Positions 1 to 4,626 of a stretch of DNA of 6,856 bases are shown piece after piece. Position numbers and translations under genes: made by a program. The first letter of the stretch is position 1. Every line of letters begins with the position of its first letter. The notes beneath the pieces are model-generated. The model searched no databases. It had not been told where the DNA came from and worked only from the letters and a program-made list of their open reading frames with translations. The stretch is from NCBI GenBank assembly GCA_002394525.1, contig DGUF01000286.1:1-6856 (forward strand), given 5' to 3'. The DNA comes from Lachnospiraceae bacterium UBA4317 (lineage in GTDB: Bacteria > Bacillota_A > Clostridia > Lachnospirales > Lachnospiraceae).

Positions 1-776
1 GCGTCCGGCTCCATCCGGTAGCGGCGCACATCATAGGGGATATCCGTCATGACCAGCTCCGGCATGATGCAGATCCCGAACCCGGCCTGGACCATGACGA
101 CCGTCGACAGGTCATCGACGACATGATAGCGGGTGGATATATCCAGATGATTTTCCTTCAGATAAATCTGTATATCCGCGTCCGTCGACTCCCTCTGGAC
201 CACGAAGCGGCGCCGGGACATCTCCGAGATCGTCATCGCGTCCCCCGGCTCCTCCTTCTGATAATCTCCGGGAACGATGCAGAGCAGGGGATCCCTGTAA
301 AAAGGCTCGATCGGCAGGTCCCTGGCGCTGGAGGTGGACAGAAAGCCGAAGTCGACCACCCCGTTCTTGATCCAGTAGGACACGTCGTCGTAGGTCCCCT
401 GGAAGAGCTCCAGCTCGACCGCCGGATACATCCGCCCGAAGGACTGAATGATCTCCGGCATCCAGTTGGTGCAGACACTGGAAAAAGCCCCGACCTTGAC
501 TGTGCCCTGCTGCAGCCCGTTCATCTCCGAGACCGCCTGCTGCAGGCTCTCCTCACTGTTGAGCACCGCAAAAACATAGGGCAGCAGCTGACTGCCGGAG
601 CTGGTCAGACTGACCCCTCCCTTTCCTCTTGTAAAAACAGAAAAACCGAGCTCCTTCTCCATCCCCGACACTGCGTGGCTGATGGCCGAAGGCGTCAGGC
701 CCAGCAGGTCAGCGGCCTTGTGGAAGCTCCCCGCCTCCGCAACTGTTTTGAAAATCTGATAAGTCAGTAATGTCAT
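1..776 (-). CDS. LysR-type transcriptional regulator, C-terminus cut off by window edge
   Basis: The frame stays open from the ATG at 776 to the window edge and gives 258 residues; the family is usually about 290-300, so some 35-40 C-terminal residues are missing. Residues 1-62 form the winged helix-turn-helix, with the LysR signature running from SFHKAADLLGLTPSAISHAV (about 17-36) through MEKELGFSVFTR (39-50). From about residue 92 the effector-binding domain begins (GTVKVGAFSS), followed by the first regulatory subdomain, a segment rich in acidic residues, and the second subdomain containing AGFGICIMPELV (231-242). The start is set by GAGGAG six bases upstream. It lies downstream of porB on the same strand with a 259-base gap and its own possible promoter, so it is probably transcribed separately. 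LysR proteins bind T-N11-A dyads and respond to small ligands; the ligand cannot be read from the sequence. Control of the neighbouring por operon is an inference from proximity and from the dyads found there. Confidence 0.93.
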   Translation of the reverse strand, partial: MTLLTYQIFKTVAEAGSFHKAADLLGLTPSAISHAVSGMEKELGFSVFTRGKGGVSLTSSGSQLLPYVFAVLNSEESLQQAVSEMNGLQQGTVKVGAFSSVCTNWMPEIIQSFGRMYPAVELELFQGTYDDVSYWIKNGVVDFGFLSTSSARDLPIEPFYRDPLLCIVPGDYQKEEPGDAMTISEMSRRRFVVQRESTDADIQIYLKENHLDISTRYHVVDDLSTVVMVQAGFGICIMPELVMTDIPYDVRRYRMEPD

Positions 777-820
777 TTCCAGCTCCTCAGAAACCGTCCT
801 CTGGTAACACTTGCACAGCC

Positions 821-878
821 CGGCCGCAGGCAGCACATGGATCGCAAGACTCCGGCCGTGACTTTACGGCCGCAGGCA
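821..878 (-). repeat. Repeats and hairpin in the leader of the LysR gene
   Basis: The word CGGCCGCAGGCA occurs exactly at 821-832 and again at 867-878, 46 bases apart. The second copy overlaps a 7-bp hairpin: CGGCCGT (853-859) pairs with ACGGCCG (866-872) across a six-base loop. Both lie in the predicted untranslated leader of the LysR gene. Because the two CGGCCG copies could compete for the same partner strand, alternative folds are possible; GC-rich chance similarity is the simpler explanation. Confidence 0.4.
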
Positions 879-890
879 TCTATCCCCCAC

Positions 891-919
891 ATTTTAGCAA
901 TCGCGGACAGACCACGCAA
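891..919 (-). promoter_or_regulatory. Possible promoter of the LysR-type regulator
   Basis: On the minus strand TTGCGT (-35, positions 919-914) is followed after 17 bases by TAAAAT (-10, 896-891). The -10 matches the consensus at five of six bases, the -35 only at TTG. Transcription would start near 884 and leave a leader of about 108 bases. It is the best pair I see upstream of the regulator, but the weak -35 makes it tentative. Confidence 0.4.
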
Positions 920-957
920 GACCGCCGGAAAGCAGACTCCCCGGCGGTCACTTTTTA
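920..957 (+). terminator. Terminator-like hairpin with its T-tract on the plus strand
   Basis: GACCGCCGG (920-928) pairs perfectly with CCGGCGGTC (941-949) across a 12-base loop, then AC and five T (952-956) follow on the plus strand. The T-run is part of the perfect palindrome TTTTTATAAAAA (952-963). In the plus direction this reads as an intrinsic terminator, yet no plus-strand gene lies to its left. On the minus strand, the direction of por and the LysR gene, the stem is followed by TTGCGTGG, a poor tail; its end also coincides with the proposed -35 of the LysR gene. Confidence 0.4.
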
Positions 958-958
958 T

Positions 959-1013
959 AAAAAAACATTCTGAAACAGTCCCCCCGGAAAAGGGACGCCA
1001 GGTTACAGTTCAG
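959..1013 (-). terminator. Possible terminator of the por operon
   Basis: Reading on the minus strand after the porB stop, CTGAA (1013-1009) can pair with TTCAG (974-970), enclosing an inner stem GTCCC/GGGAC (996-992 with 982-978). Four bases later there are seven T (965-959). The stem is interrupted by an internal loop, so termination may be weak. A competing hairpin, TTCAGG/CCTGAA (1009-1014 with 1019-1024, loop of four), uses the same bases at 1009-1013. The position directly after the last por gene supports the call; the stem quality does not. Confidence 0.4.
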
Positions 1014-1035
1014 GCCCACCTGAAACGCGAGGCGC

Positions 1036-2010
1036 TTATCTCGCGCACCGGTACTGCAGGTCCTCCCACCTCCGGTCGACCTCTTCCTGGAAGAGGGCCA
1101 GCAGGTGCTCGTTTCCGGCCTTGAAGAGATGCCTGAACCGGCCCTGGGGGCGGAGGAAGTCCTCGATGGGCAGCTTGTTCTTCGGCTCATAGCTCAGGGT
1201 CCACTTGCCGTTTTCCACCTCAAACAGGGGCCAGTAGCAGGTCTCCACCGCCAGCCGGCAGATCTCCATGATCTGGCTGGTCTCATAGCGCCAGCCCCGG
1301 GGGCAGGGGGTCATGACATTGAGAAAGGCCGGCCCCTCTGTATAGATGGCTTTGGCCGCCTTGCGGTGCAGGTCCCTGAAGTCCCTGGTCAGCGTGGTCT
1401 GGGCCGCGTAGGGCACATGGTGCTCGGCGATGATCGCCGTCAGGTCCTTGCGGTACTGGATCTTGCCGGCCGAGCACTTGCCCGCGGGCGTCGTCGTCGT
1501 ATCCGCAAACATGGGCGTCGCCGAAGAGCGCTGGATCCCCGTATTCATATAGGCCCCGTTGTCATAGCAGACATAGACCATGTCGTGGCCGCGCTCCATG
1601 GCGCCGGACAGGGACTGAAAACCGATATCATAGGTCCCCCCGTCGCCGCCGAAGGTGATAAACTTGAAGTTCTCCTCCTCCGGAAGCCTGCCCCGCTTGC
1701 GCAGGGCCTTATAAGCGGTCTCCACCCCGCTCAGGGTCGCCCCGGCATTTTCAAAGGCGTTGTGGATATAGCTGTCCTCCCAGGCTGTGTAGGGATACAT
1801 ATAAGAAGAGACCTCCAGACAGCCCGTCGCGTTTCCCATCACGGCCCGGTCCCCCTCATGCAGGGCCCGCAGCACAGCGCGCACACCGATCGTGGCCCCG
1901 CAGCCCGCGCACATCCTGTGGCCGGGCGTCAGCCGCTCCGGCCGGGCCAGCATGGCCCGCAGGCTGAAATCCTCCTTCTCAATCATTTCCATAGTATTCA
2001 CACTCTTCAT
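1036..2010 (-). CDS. porB: Pyruvate/2-oxoacid:ferredoxin oxidoreductase, beta subunit (TPP-binding)
   Basis: This 324-residue cytoplasmic subunit carries the thiamine diphosphate site and one [4Fe-4S] cluster of the enzyme that oxidises pyruvate (or a related 2-oxoacid) with CoA to acyl-CoA, CO2 and reduced ferredoxin. The cluster cysteines are visible at C34 and C37 (MCAGCG), C64 (ATGCLEVSS) and C236 (TPCPRGW), the pattern known for PorB. The TPP/Mg motif starts at GDGG (122-125) and ends around YDNGAYMNTG (149-158). The stretch IHNAFENAGATLSGVETAYK (82-101) is also typical of the family. The start has AAGGA six bases upstream. It is the last gene of the operon, 140 bases after porA, unlike the tight porD-porA junction. 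Length matches PorB of four-subunit enzymes such as that of Thermotoga. Pyruvate as substrate is likely from overall similarity, but 2-oxoisovalerate or another oxoacid cannot be excluded. Confidence 0.95.
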   Translation of the reverse strand: MKSVNTMEMIEKEDFSLRAMLARPERLTPGHRMCAGCGATIGVRAVLRALHEGDRAVMGNATGCLEVSSYMYPYTAWEDSYIHNAFENAGATLSGVETAYKALRKRGRLPEEENFKFITFGGDGGTYDIGFQSLSGAMERGHDMVYVCYDNGAYMNTGIQRSSATPMFADTTTTPAGKCSAGKIQYRKDLTAIIAEHHVPYAAQTTLTRDFRDLHRKAAKAIYTEGPAFLNVMTPCPRGWRYETSQIMEICRLAVETCYWPLFEVENGKWTLSYEPKNKLPIEDFLRPQGRFRHLFKAGNEHLLALFQEEVDRRWEDLQYRCAR

Positions 2011-2150
2011 CTCTTTTCCTTTTTATTCTTTATCGACGCGGGTTCAAAAGTCCTTTCAGATCCGGCTTCCTCATCCAACGCGGCGCAAATCCTTTATTTC
2101 TGGTCCTCATCAGACGTGCCTCGAAGGACCGGCCCCTTTGTCACGTTTTG
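2011..2150 (-). other. 140-base porA-porB spacer
   Basis: An unusually long gap for this operon. On the minus strand it holds an inverted repeat GGTCCT/AGGACC (2130-2125 with 2107-2102, 17-base loop), then a 26-codon reading frame (2110-2030, basic, no clear ribosome site), and finally the porB ribosome site AAGGA. I see no good internal promoter and no T-tract after the inverted repeat, so read-through from porA to porB is the default expectation. Confidence 0.5.
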
Positions 2151-3335
2151 TCACTCGCTGCGCAGGCCTATGTATTTGTGGTTGGGCGCCGGGATGCGGC
2201 CGTCCGCGACCTCTCTGAGTTCGGCAAAGACCGCCTTCACGTCTTCGGTGGTAAAGTCCCGTCCGGCCAGGCCGTAGATGTAGTTGACGGCCTCTGTCAT
2301 GACTTTATTGCGGAAAAGAGCCGCGGGGACTTCGCTGCCCAGGGGGCCGCCGCAGCCGTTGTAGCTCTCGCACCGGTCCATGACGGCGACGGCTTTGCAG
2401 CCGCGCAGGGCTTCGGCGATCTGCTTTTCCGGGAAGGGGCGGAATACCCGGAGCTTGAGGACGCCGGCCTTCCAGCCCTCCTCCCGCAGCTGGTCCACGG
2501 CGGCCTTGGCGGTCCCGGCGGCGGATCCCATGATCAGCATGATATAGTCGGCATCCTCCGTGCGGTATTCTTCGAAAAATCCATATTTCCTGCCGGAGAC
2601 CCGGGCAAAGCGGTCCGCCACCTCCAGGATGACTTCTCCGGCCCTCTCCATGGCATCCTCCTGGGCCTTTTTGGCCTCCATGGCGTAATTGGATACCGAA
2701 TAGGGGCCGACCGCCACGGGTTTGCCGGGATTGAGCAGGAATTCCTCCGGTCTGTAGGTTCCGACGAATTCCCTGACCGGCTCATCCTCCAACAGTTCGA
2801 TGTTCTCCACCGCGTGGCTGGTGATAAAGCCGTCCTGGCAGACCATGACCGGCAGGTGGACCCTGGGGTCCTCGGCGATCGGGAAGGCCTGCAGGTAATT
2901 GTCATAGGCCTCCTGGTTGTTTTCGGCATAGATCTGGATCCAGCCCGTGTCCCTGGCCCCCATGCCGTCCGAATGGTCGCAGTTGATATTGATGGGGCCG
3001 GACAGGGTCCGGTTGACCAGAGTCAGGACCAGGGGCAGGCGGTTGGAGGCCGCCAGCAGCAGCTCCTCCCACATGAGGGCGAGGCCCGCGGAGGAGGTCG
3101 CCGTCATGGTCCTGGCCCCCGCCGCCTCCGAGCCGATCGCGGCCGACATGGCGGAGTGCTCGCTCTCGACGGGGATAAACTCCGTGTCGACCTCTCCGTT
3201 GGCAATGTAGGCGGAGACCATCTGGGGGATCTCCGTGGAAGGGGTGATGGGGAAAGCCGGCATCACATCCGGATTCACCTGCCGAATCCCGTAGGCCACC
3301 GCCTCGTTTCCGGACATTCTCTCTCTGATGCTCAT
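2151..3335 (-). CDS. porA: Pyruvate/2-oxoacid:ferredoxin oxidoreductase, alpha subunit
   Basis: This 394-residue subunit forms the substrate and TPP pyrimidine side of the active site and pairs with PorB. Near the N-terminus FPITPSTEI (28-36) carries the conserved threonine (T31) that contacts the 2-oxoacid in this family. VESEHSAMSA (57-66) holds the glutamate (E58) expected to activate TPP. VNRTLSGP (107-114) supplies the conserved arginine, and DHSDGMGARDTG (120-131) is also conserved. The C-terminal transketolase-like domain contains LRVFRPFPEKQI (295-306) and MDRCESYNGCGGPLGSEV (319-336). I place the start at 3335, because its ATG overlaps the porD stop as ATGA and has GGAGG about ten bases upstream. 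The in-frame ATG at 3377 lies inside porD and would add 14 residues absent from the family. The overlap implies translational coupling with the ferredoxin subunit. Substrate assignment to pyruvate is probable, not certain. Confidence 0.95.
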   Translation of the reverse strand: MSIRERMSGNEAVAYGIRQVNPDVMPAFPITPSTEIPQMVSAYIANGEVDTEFIPVESEHSAMSAAIGSEAAGARTMTATSSAGLALMWEELLLAASNRLPLVLTLVNRTLSGPININCDHSDGMGARDTGWIQIYAENNQEAYDNYLQAFPIAEDPRVHLPVMVCQDGFITSHAVENIELLEDEPVREFVGTYRPEEFLLNPGKPVAVGPYSVSNYAMEAKKAQEDAMERAGEVILEVADRFARVSGRKYGFFEEYRTEDADYIMLIMGSAAGTAKAAVDQLREEGWKAGVLKLRVFRPFPEKQIAEALRGCKAVAVMDRCESYNGCGGPLGSEVPAALFRNKVMTEAVNYIYGLAGRDFTTEDVKAVFAELREVADGRIPAPNHKYIGLRSE

Positions 3336-3640
3336 GGTTCGATCCCCTCCTTCATCTCGATCGCGCCGAAAGGGCATACGCTGGCGCAGATCCCGCAGCC
3401 CTTGCAGTGGTCATAGTCAAAATCCTGTCTCTTTCCATCCCTGACCGGGATGCTGACATCCGGACATACCGGGGCGCAGAGCAGGCACTGTCTGCATTTG
3501 TCCTTCAGAAGGACCGGCGTCGAGGTCCTCCACTCCCCGGTCGCGAAGTGTCTGGCCGTGCCGCCCGCAAACATCTGCAGGCCCTCGGTCAGACCCTGCC
3601 AGGGGGTTTTTTCATTGATCTGTCTCACATCTGTACGCAT
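3332..3640 (-). CDS. porD: Pyruvate/2-oxoacid:ferredoxin oxidoreductase, delta subunit (2x[4Fe-4S] ferredoxin)
   Basis: A 102-residue ferredoxin-like subunit that takes electrons from the TPP site and passes them to external ferredoxin. Two classical CX2CX2CX3CP motifs bind two [4Fe-4S] clusters: C49, C52, C55, C59 and C79, C82, C85, C89. Before the first motif, the segment GGTARHFATGEWR followed by TPVLLKDKC matches the PorD-specific lead-in (a GTAR...TG.WR...P.L pattern known from four-subunit POR enzymes), which separates it from a free ferredoxin. The start at 3640 has a purine-rich but weak ribosome site (GAAGAG). The stop overlaps the porA start by four bases. It is the second gene of the operon, 74 bases after porC; a strong hairpin sits in that gap. 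Confidence 0.94.
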   Translation of the reverse strand: MRTDVRQINEKTPWQGLTEGLQMFAGGTARHFATGEWRTSTPVLLKDKCRQCLLCAPVCPDVSIPVRDGKRQDFDYDHCKGCGICASVCPFGAIEMKEGIEP

Positions 3641-3663
3641 CTGTTCTCTTCTTTCTCATAAGG

Positions 3664-3691
3664 AAGGCCCCCGCTCAGCGGCGGAGGCCCT
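3664..3691 (-). other. Strong hairpin between porC and porD
   Basis: In the minus-strand transcript an 11-pair stem (3691-3681 with 3674-3664; nine Watson-Crick and two G-U pairs) closes a six-base loop, CGCTGA. After it comes CCTTATGAG with no T-run, so it does not look like an intrinsic terminator. Its place inside an operon, just after the porC stop and about two dozen bases before the porD start, suits an mRNA processing or 3'-end stabilising element. That role is inference. Confidence 0.6.
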
Positions 3692-3714
3692 GATCCTGTT
3701 TCATTGTATCTGCC

Positions 3715-4314
3715 TTATGCGGTCCTGGTCATGCCCGCGGTCCGCCCGATCACCTCGTAGGCCATCTCCAGGGCTCTCATATTGCCGTCGATGACCTCGG
3801 GCTTTCTGGCAAACTTATGCTGGAAGGAGGCCCGCATCTCGTGGAGGAAGTCCTCTTTTTTCATGACTCCGCTCACGGCGGCCGCGGCGGCCAGCATAGG
3901 GGTGTTGGGGAAGTTCTTTCCCAGGGTCTGCTCGGAGATGGCGCGGGCGTCCACGGTGTAGACCGCTCCGCGGTAGCCCCTCAGCAGGGGCCGGATCTCC
4001 TCCGGCGTCCTGGGCGTATTGACGATGATCGCCCCCTCCCTCTTGAGGCCGTCTGTCACATGAACAGAGTGGAGGAGGGTCTCGTCGACGACCACGACGA
4101 AATCAGGGTGGTAGATATTGGAATGCACGCGGATGCGGTCCCGGCTGATCCGGTTGAAGGCCGTGATCGGCGCGCCCATGCGCTCGGGCCCGTACTCGGG
4201 GAAGCCCTGCACGTACTGCCCTGTCTTAAAAGCCACATCCGCCAGGAGCAGAGCCGCTGTCTTGGCGCCCTGTCCGCCCCTTCCATGCCACCTGATTTCG
4301 AGTGTATTTCCCAT
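3715..4314 (-). CDS. porC: Pyruvate/2-oxoacid:ferredoxin oxidoreductase, gamma subunit
   Basis: A 199-residue subunit of the oxidoreductase; in fused PFORs the same domain (gamma/POR domain) lies between the alpha and delta parts and is associated with CoA binding. Visible family motifs are EIRWHGRGGQGAKTA (6-20), with the glycine-rich GRGGQG, then FPEYGPERMGAP (38-49), FNRI (53-56), VVVVDETLL (73-81) and NTPMLAA (137-143). The start at 4314 gives an N-terminus of usual length (four residues ahead of EIRW). Other in-frame ATGs at 4365, 4410 and 4449 add unmatched residues, and the last two lie at or upstream of the promoter. The ribosome site at 4314 is weak (AGG nine bases away), and the 4365 start, which adds 17 residues, cannot be wholly excluded. 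It is the first gene of the operon, behind a leader of about 88 bases. Confidence 0.93.
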   Translation of the reverse strand: MGNTLEIRWHGRGGQGAKTAALLLADVAFKTGQYVQGFPEYGPERMGAPITAFNRISRDRIRVHSNIYHPDFVVVVDETLLHSVHVTDGLKREGAIIVNTPRTPEEIRPLLRGYRGAVYTVDARAISEQTLGKNFPNTPMLAAAAAVSGVMKKEDFLHEMRASFQHKFARKPEVIDGNMRALEMAYEVIGRTAGMTRTA

Positions 4315-4334
4315 GACCGTGTACCTGTCTTTCC

Positions 4335-4348
4335 TGAAAACGCTTTTT
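4335..4348. promoter_or_regulatory. cre-like sequence in the por leader
   Basis: TGAAAACGCTTTTT agrees with the catabolite-responsive element consensus (TGWAANCGNTNWCA) at all positions except the final CA. It lies about 54-67 bases downstream of the predicted por start, where bound CcpA would act as a roadblock. The match depends on the organism having CcpA, which is unknown, and AT-rich sequence makes chance matches fairly likely. Confidence 0.35.
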
Positions 4349-4350
4349 AC

Positions 4351-4365
4351 ATGAATCTGTTTCAT
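4351..4365. promoter_or_regulatory. Operator-like dyad in the por leader (copy A)
   Basis: ATGAATCTGTTTCAT is a perfect 5-5 dyad, ATGAA-N5-TTCAT, and contains the T-N11-A spacing typical of LysR-type binding sites. Its centre is about 44 bases downstream of the predicted por start. It belongs to a longer imperfect repeat (4344-4366) shared with 4439-4463. Confidence 0.45.
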
Positions 4366-4408
4366 CTTTTGTGTGAACTTTTTTGCATGATTAGTGCCGA
4401 CAAAGGCC

Positions 4409-4436
4409 ATTATACGCTTTTTTTGATGAATGTAAA
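4409..4436 (-). promoter_or_regulatory. Promoter of the porCDAB operon
   Basis: On the minus strand TTTACA (-35, 4436-4431, five of six consensus bases) is separated by 16 bases from a perfect TATAAT (-10, 4414-4409). Predicted start is near 4402, giving a leader of about 88 bases before porC. The spacer itself is a degenerate third copy of the repeated motif (ACGC, a T-run, then ATGAAT on the plus strand, 4414-4431). Confidence 0.75.
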
Positions 4437-4447
4437 TGTTTTTACGC

Positions 4448-4462
4448 ATGAATCTTTTTCAC
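4448..4462. promoter_or_regulatory. Operator-like dyad upstream of the por -35 (copy B)
   Basis: ATGAATCTTTTTCAC has the same dyad as copy A with one changed end base and keeps the T-N11-A form. It lies just upstream of the por -35 box, centred near -53, a usual zone for a LysR-type activator. The 25 bases at 4439-4463 align with 4344-4366 with a two-base insertion and two mismatches. Confidence 0.45.
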
Positions 4463-4565
4463 CATCCAGCGGGTTCTCTGCACGGATATTCACAAAAAGG
4501 CCAGGAGCTTGACCGTTTCAGCCAAATTTTCCTGGAATGCCGTGAAATAATATGGCGTTTTATGA

Positions 4566-4594
4566 TTGACTTTGGATGTTTTTACCCGTATACT
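4566..4594 (+). promoter_or_regulatory. Promoter of fruK
   Basis: TTGACT (4566-4571) and TATACT (4589-4594) each match the sigma-A/70 consensus at five of six bases and are 17 bases apart, the ideal spacing. Transcription should start near 4601, leaving a leader of only about 26 bases. The inverted repeat ATGTTT (4576-4581) and AAACAT (4604-4609) is centred on the -10 box, so a repressor bound there would block polymerase. Confidence 0.8.
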
Positions 4595-4611
4595 TGAGGC
4601 ATCAAACATGG

Positions 4612-4620
4612 AAAGGAGGT
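4612..4620 (+). promoter_or_regulatory. Very strong ribosome binding site of fruK
   Basis: AAAGGAGGT is a near-perfect complement of the 16S 3' end and lies six bases before the ATG at 4627. It decides this start over the upstream in-frame ATG at 4576, which sits inside the promoter spacer. Confidence 0.88.
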
Positions 4621-4626
4621 CACCGA

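Larger units (their letters stand above)
4315..4626. other. Divergent control region between porCDAB and fruKA
   Basis: This 312-base stretch has no gene I can support. It is clearly richer in A and T than the coding DNA around it. It holds a promoter for each direction (por at 4436-4409, fruK at 4566-4594), whose predicted start sites lie about 200 bases apart. The space also contains repeated operator-like words. CCAGGA (4501-4506) and TCCTGG (4530-4535) form a further inverted repeat with a 23-base gap, roughly midway between the promoters. Confidence 0.8.

Noticed and set aside
2030..2110. 26-residue basic peptide frame between porA and porB
   Set aside because: Only a weak GAGG about eight bases upstream, no family resemblance, and a length easily reached by chance; noted as part of the spacer, not as a gene.
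1105..2277. Long plus-strand open frame opposite porB
   Set aside because: It is the antisense shadow of a clearly identified, motif-complete porB; its translation has no recognisable domain, and it has no ribosome site that I could support.
3336..3377. Earlier porA start at 3377
   Set aside because: It lies inside porD and adds 14 residues absent in PorA proteins; the ATGA overlap at 3332-3335 with GGAGG upstream is the better start.
2148..3416. 422-codon plus-strand open frame opposite porA
   Set aside because: GC-rich codon bias of porA keeps the opposite strand open. The translation is Gly/Asp/His-rich and resembles no family, while porA has all active-site motifs.
4315..4449. Upstream extension of porC to the ATG at 4449
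   Set aside because: The extension crosses the por promoter (TATAAT at 4414-4409) and the repeated dyads, has no ribosome site, and adds 45 residues not seen in the family.
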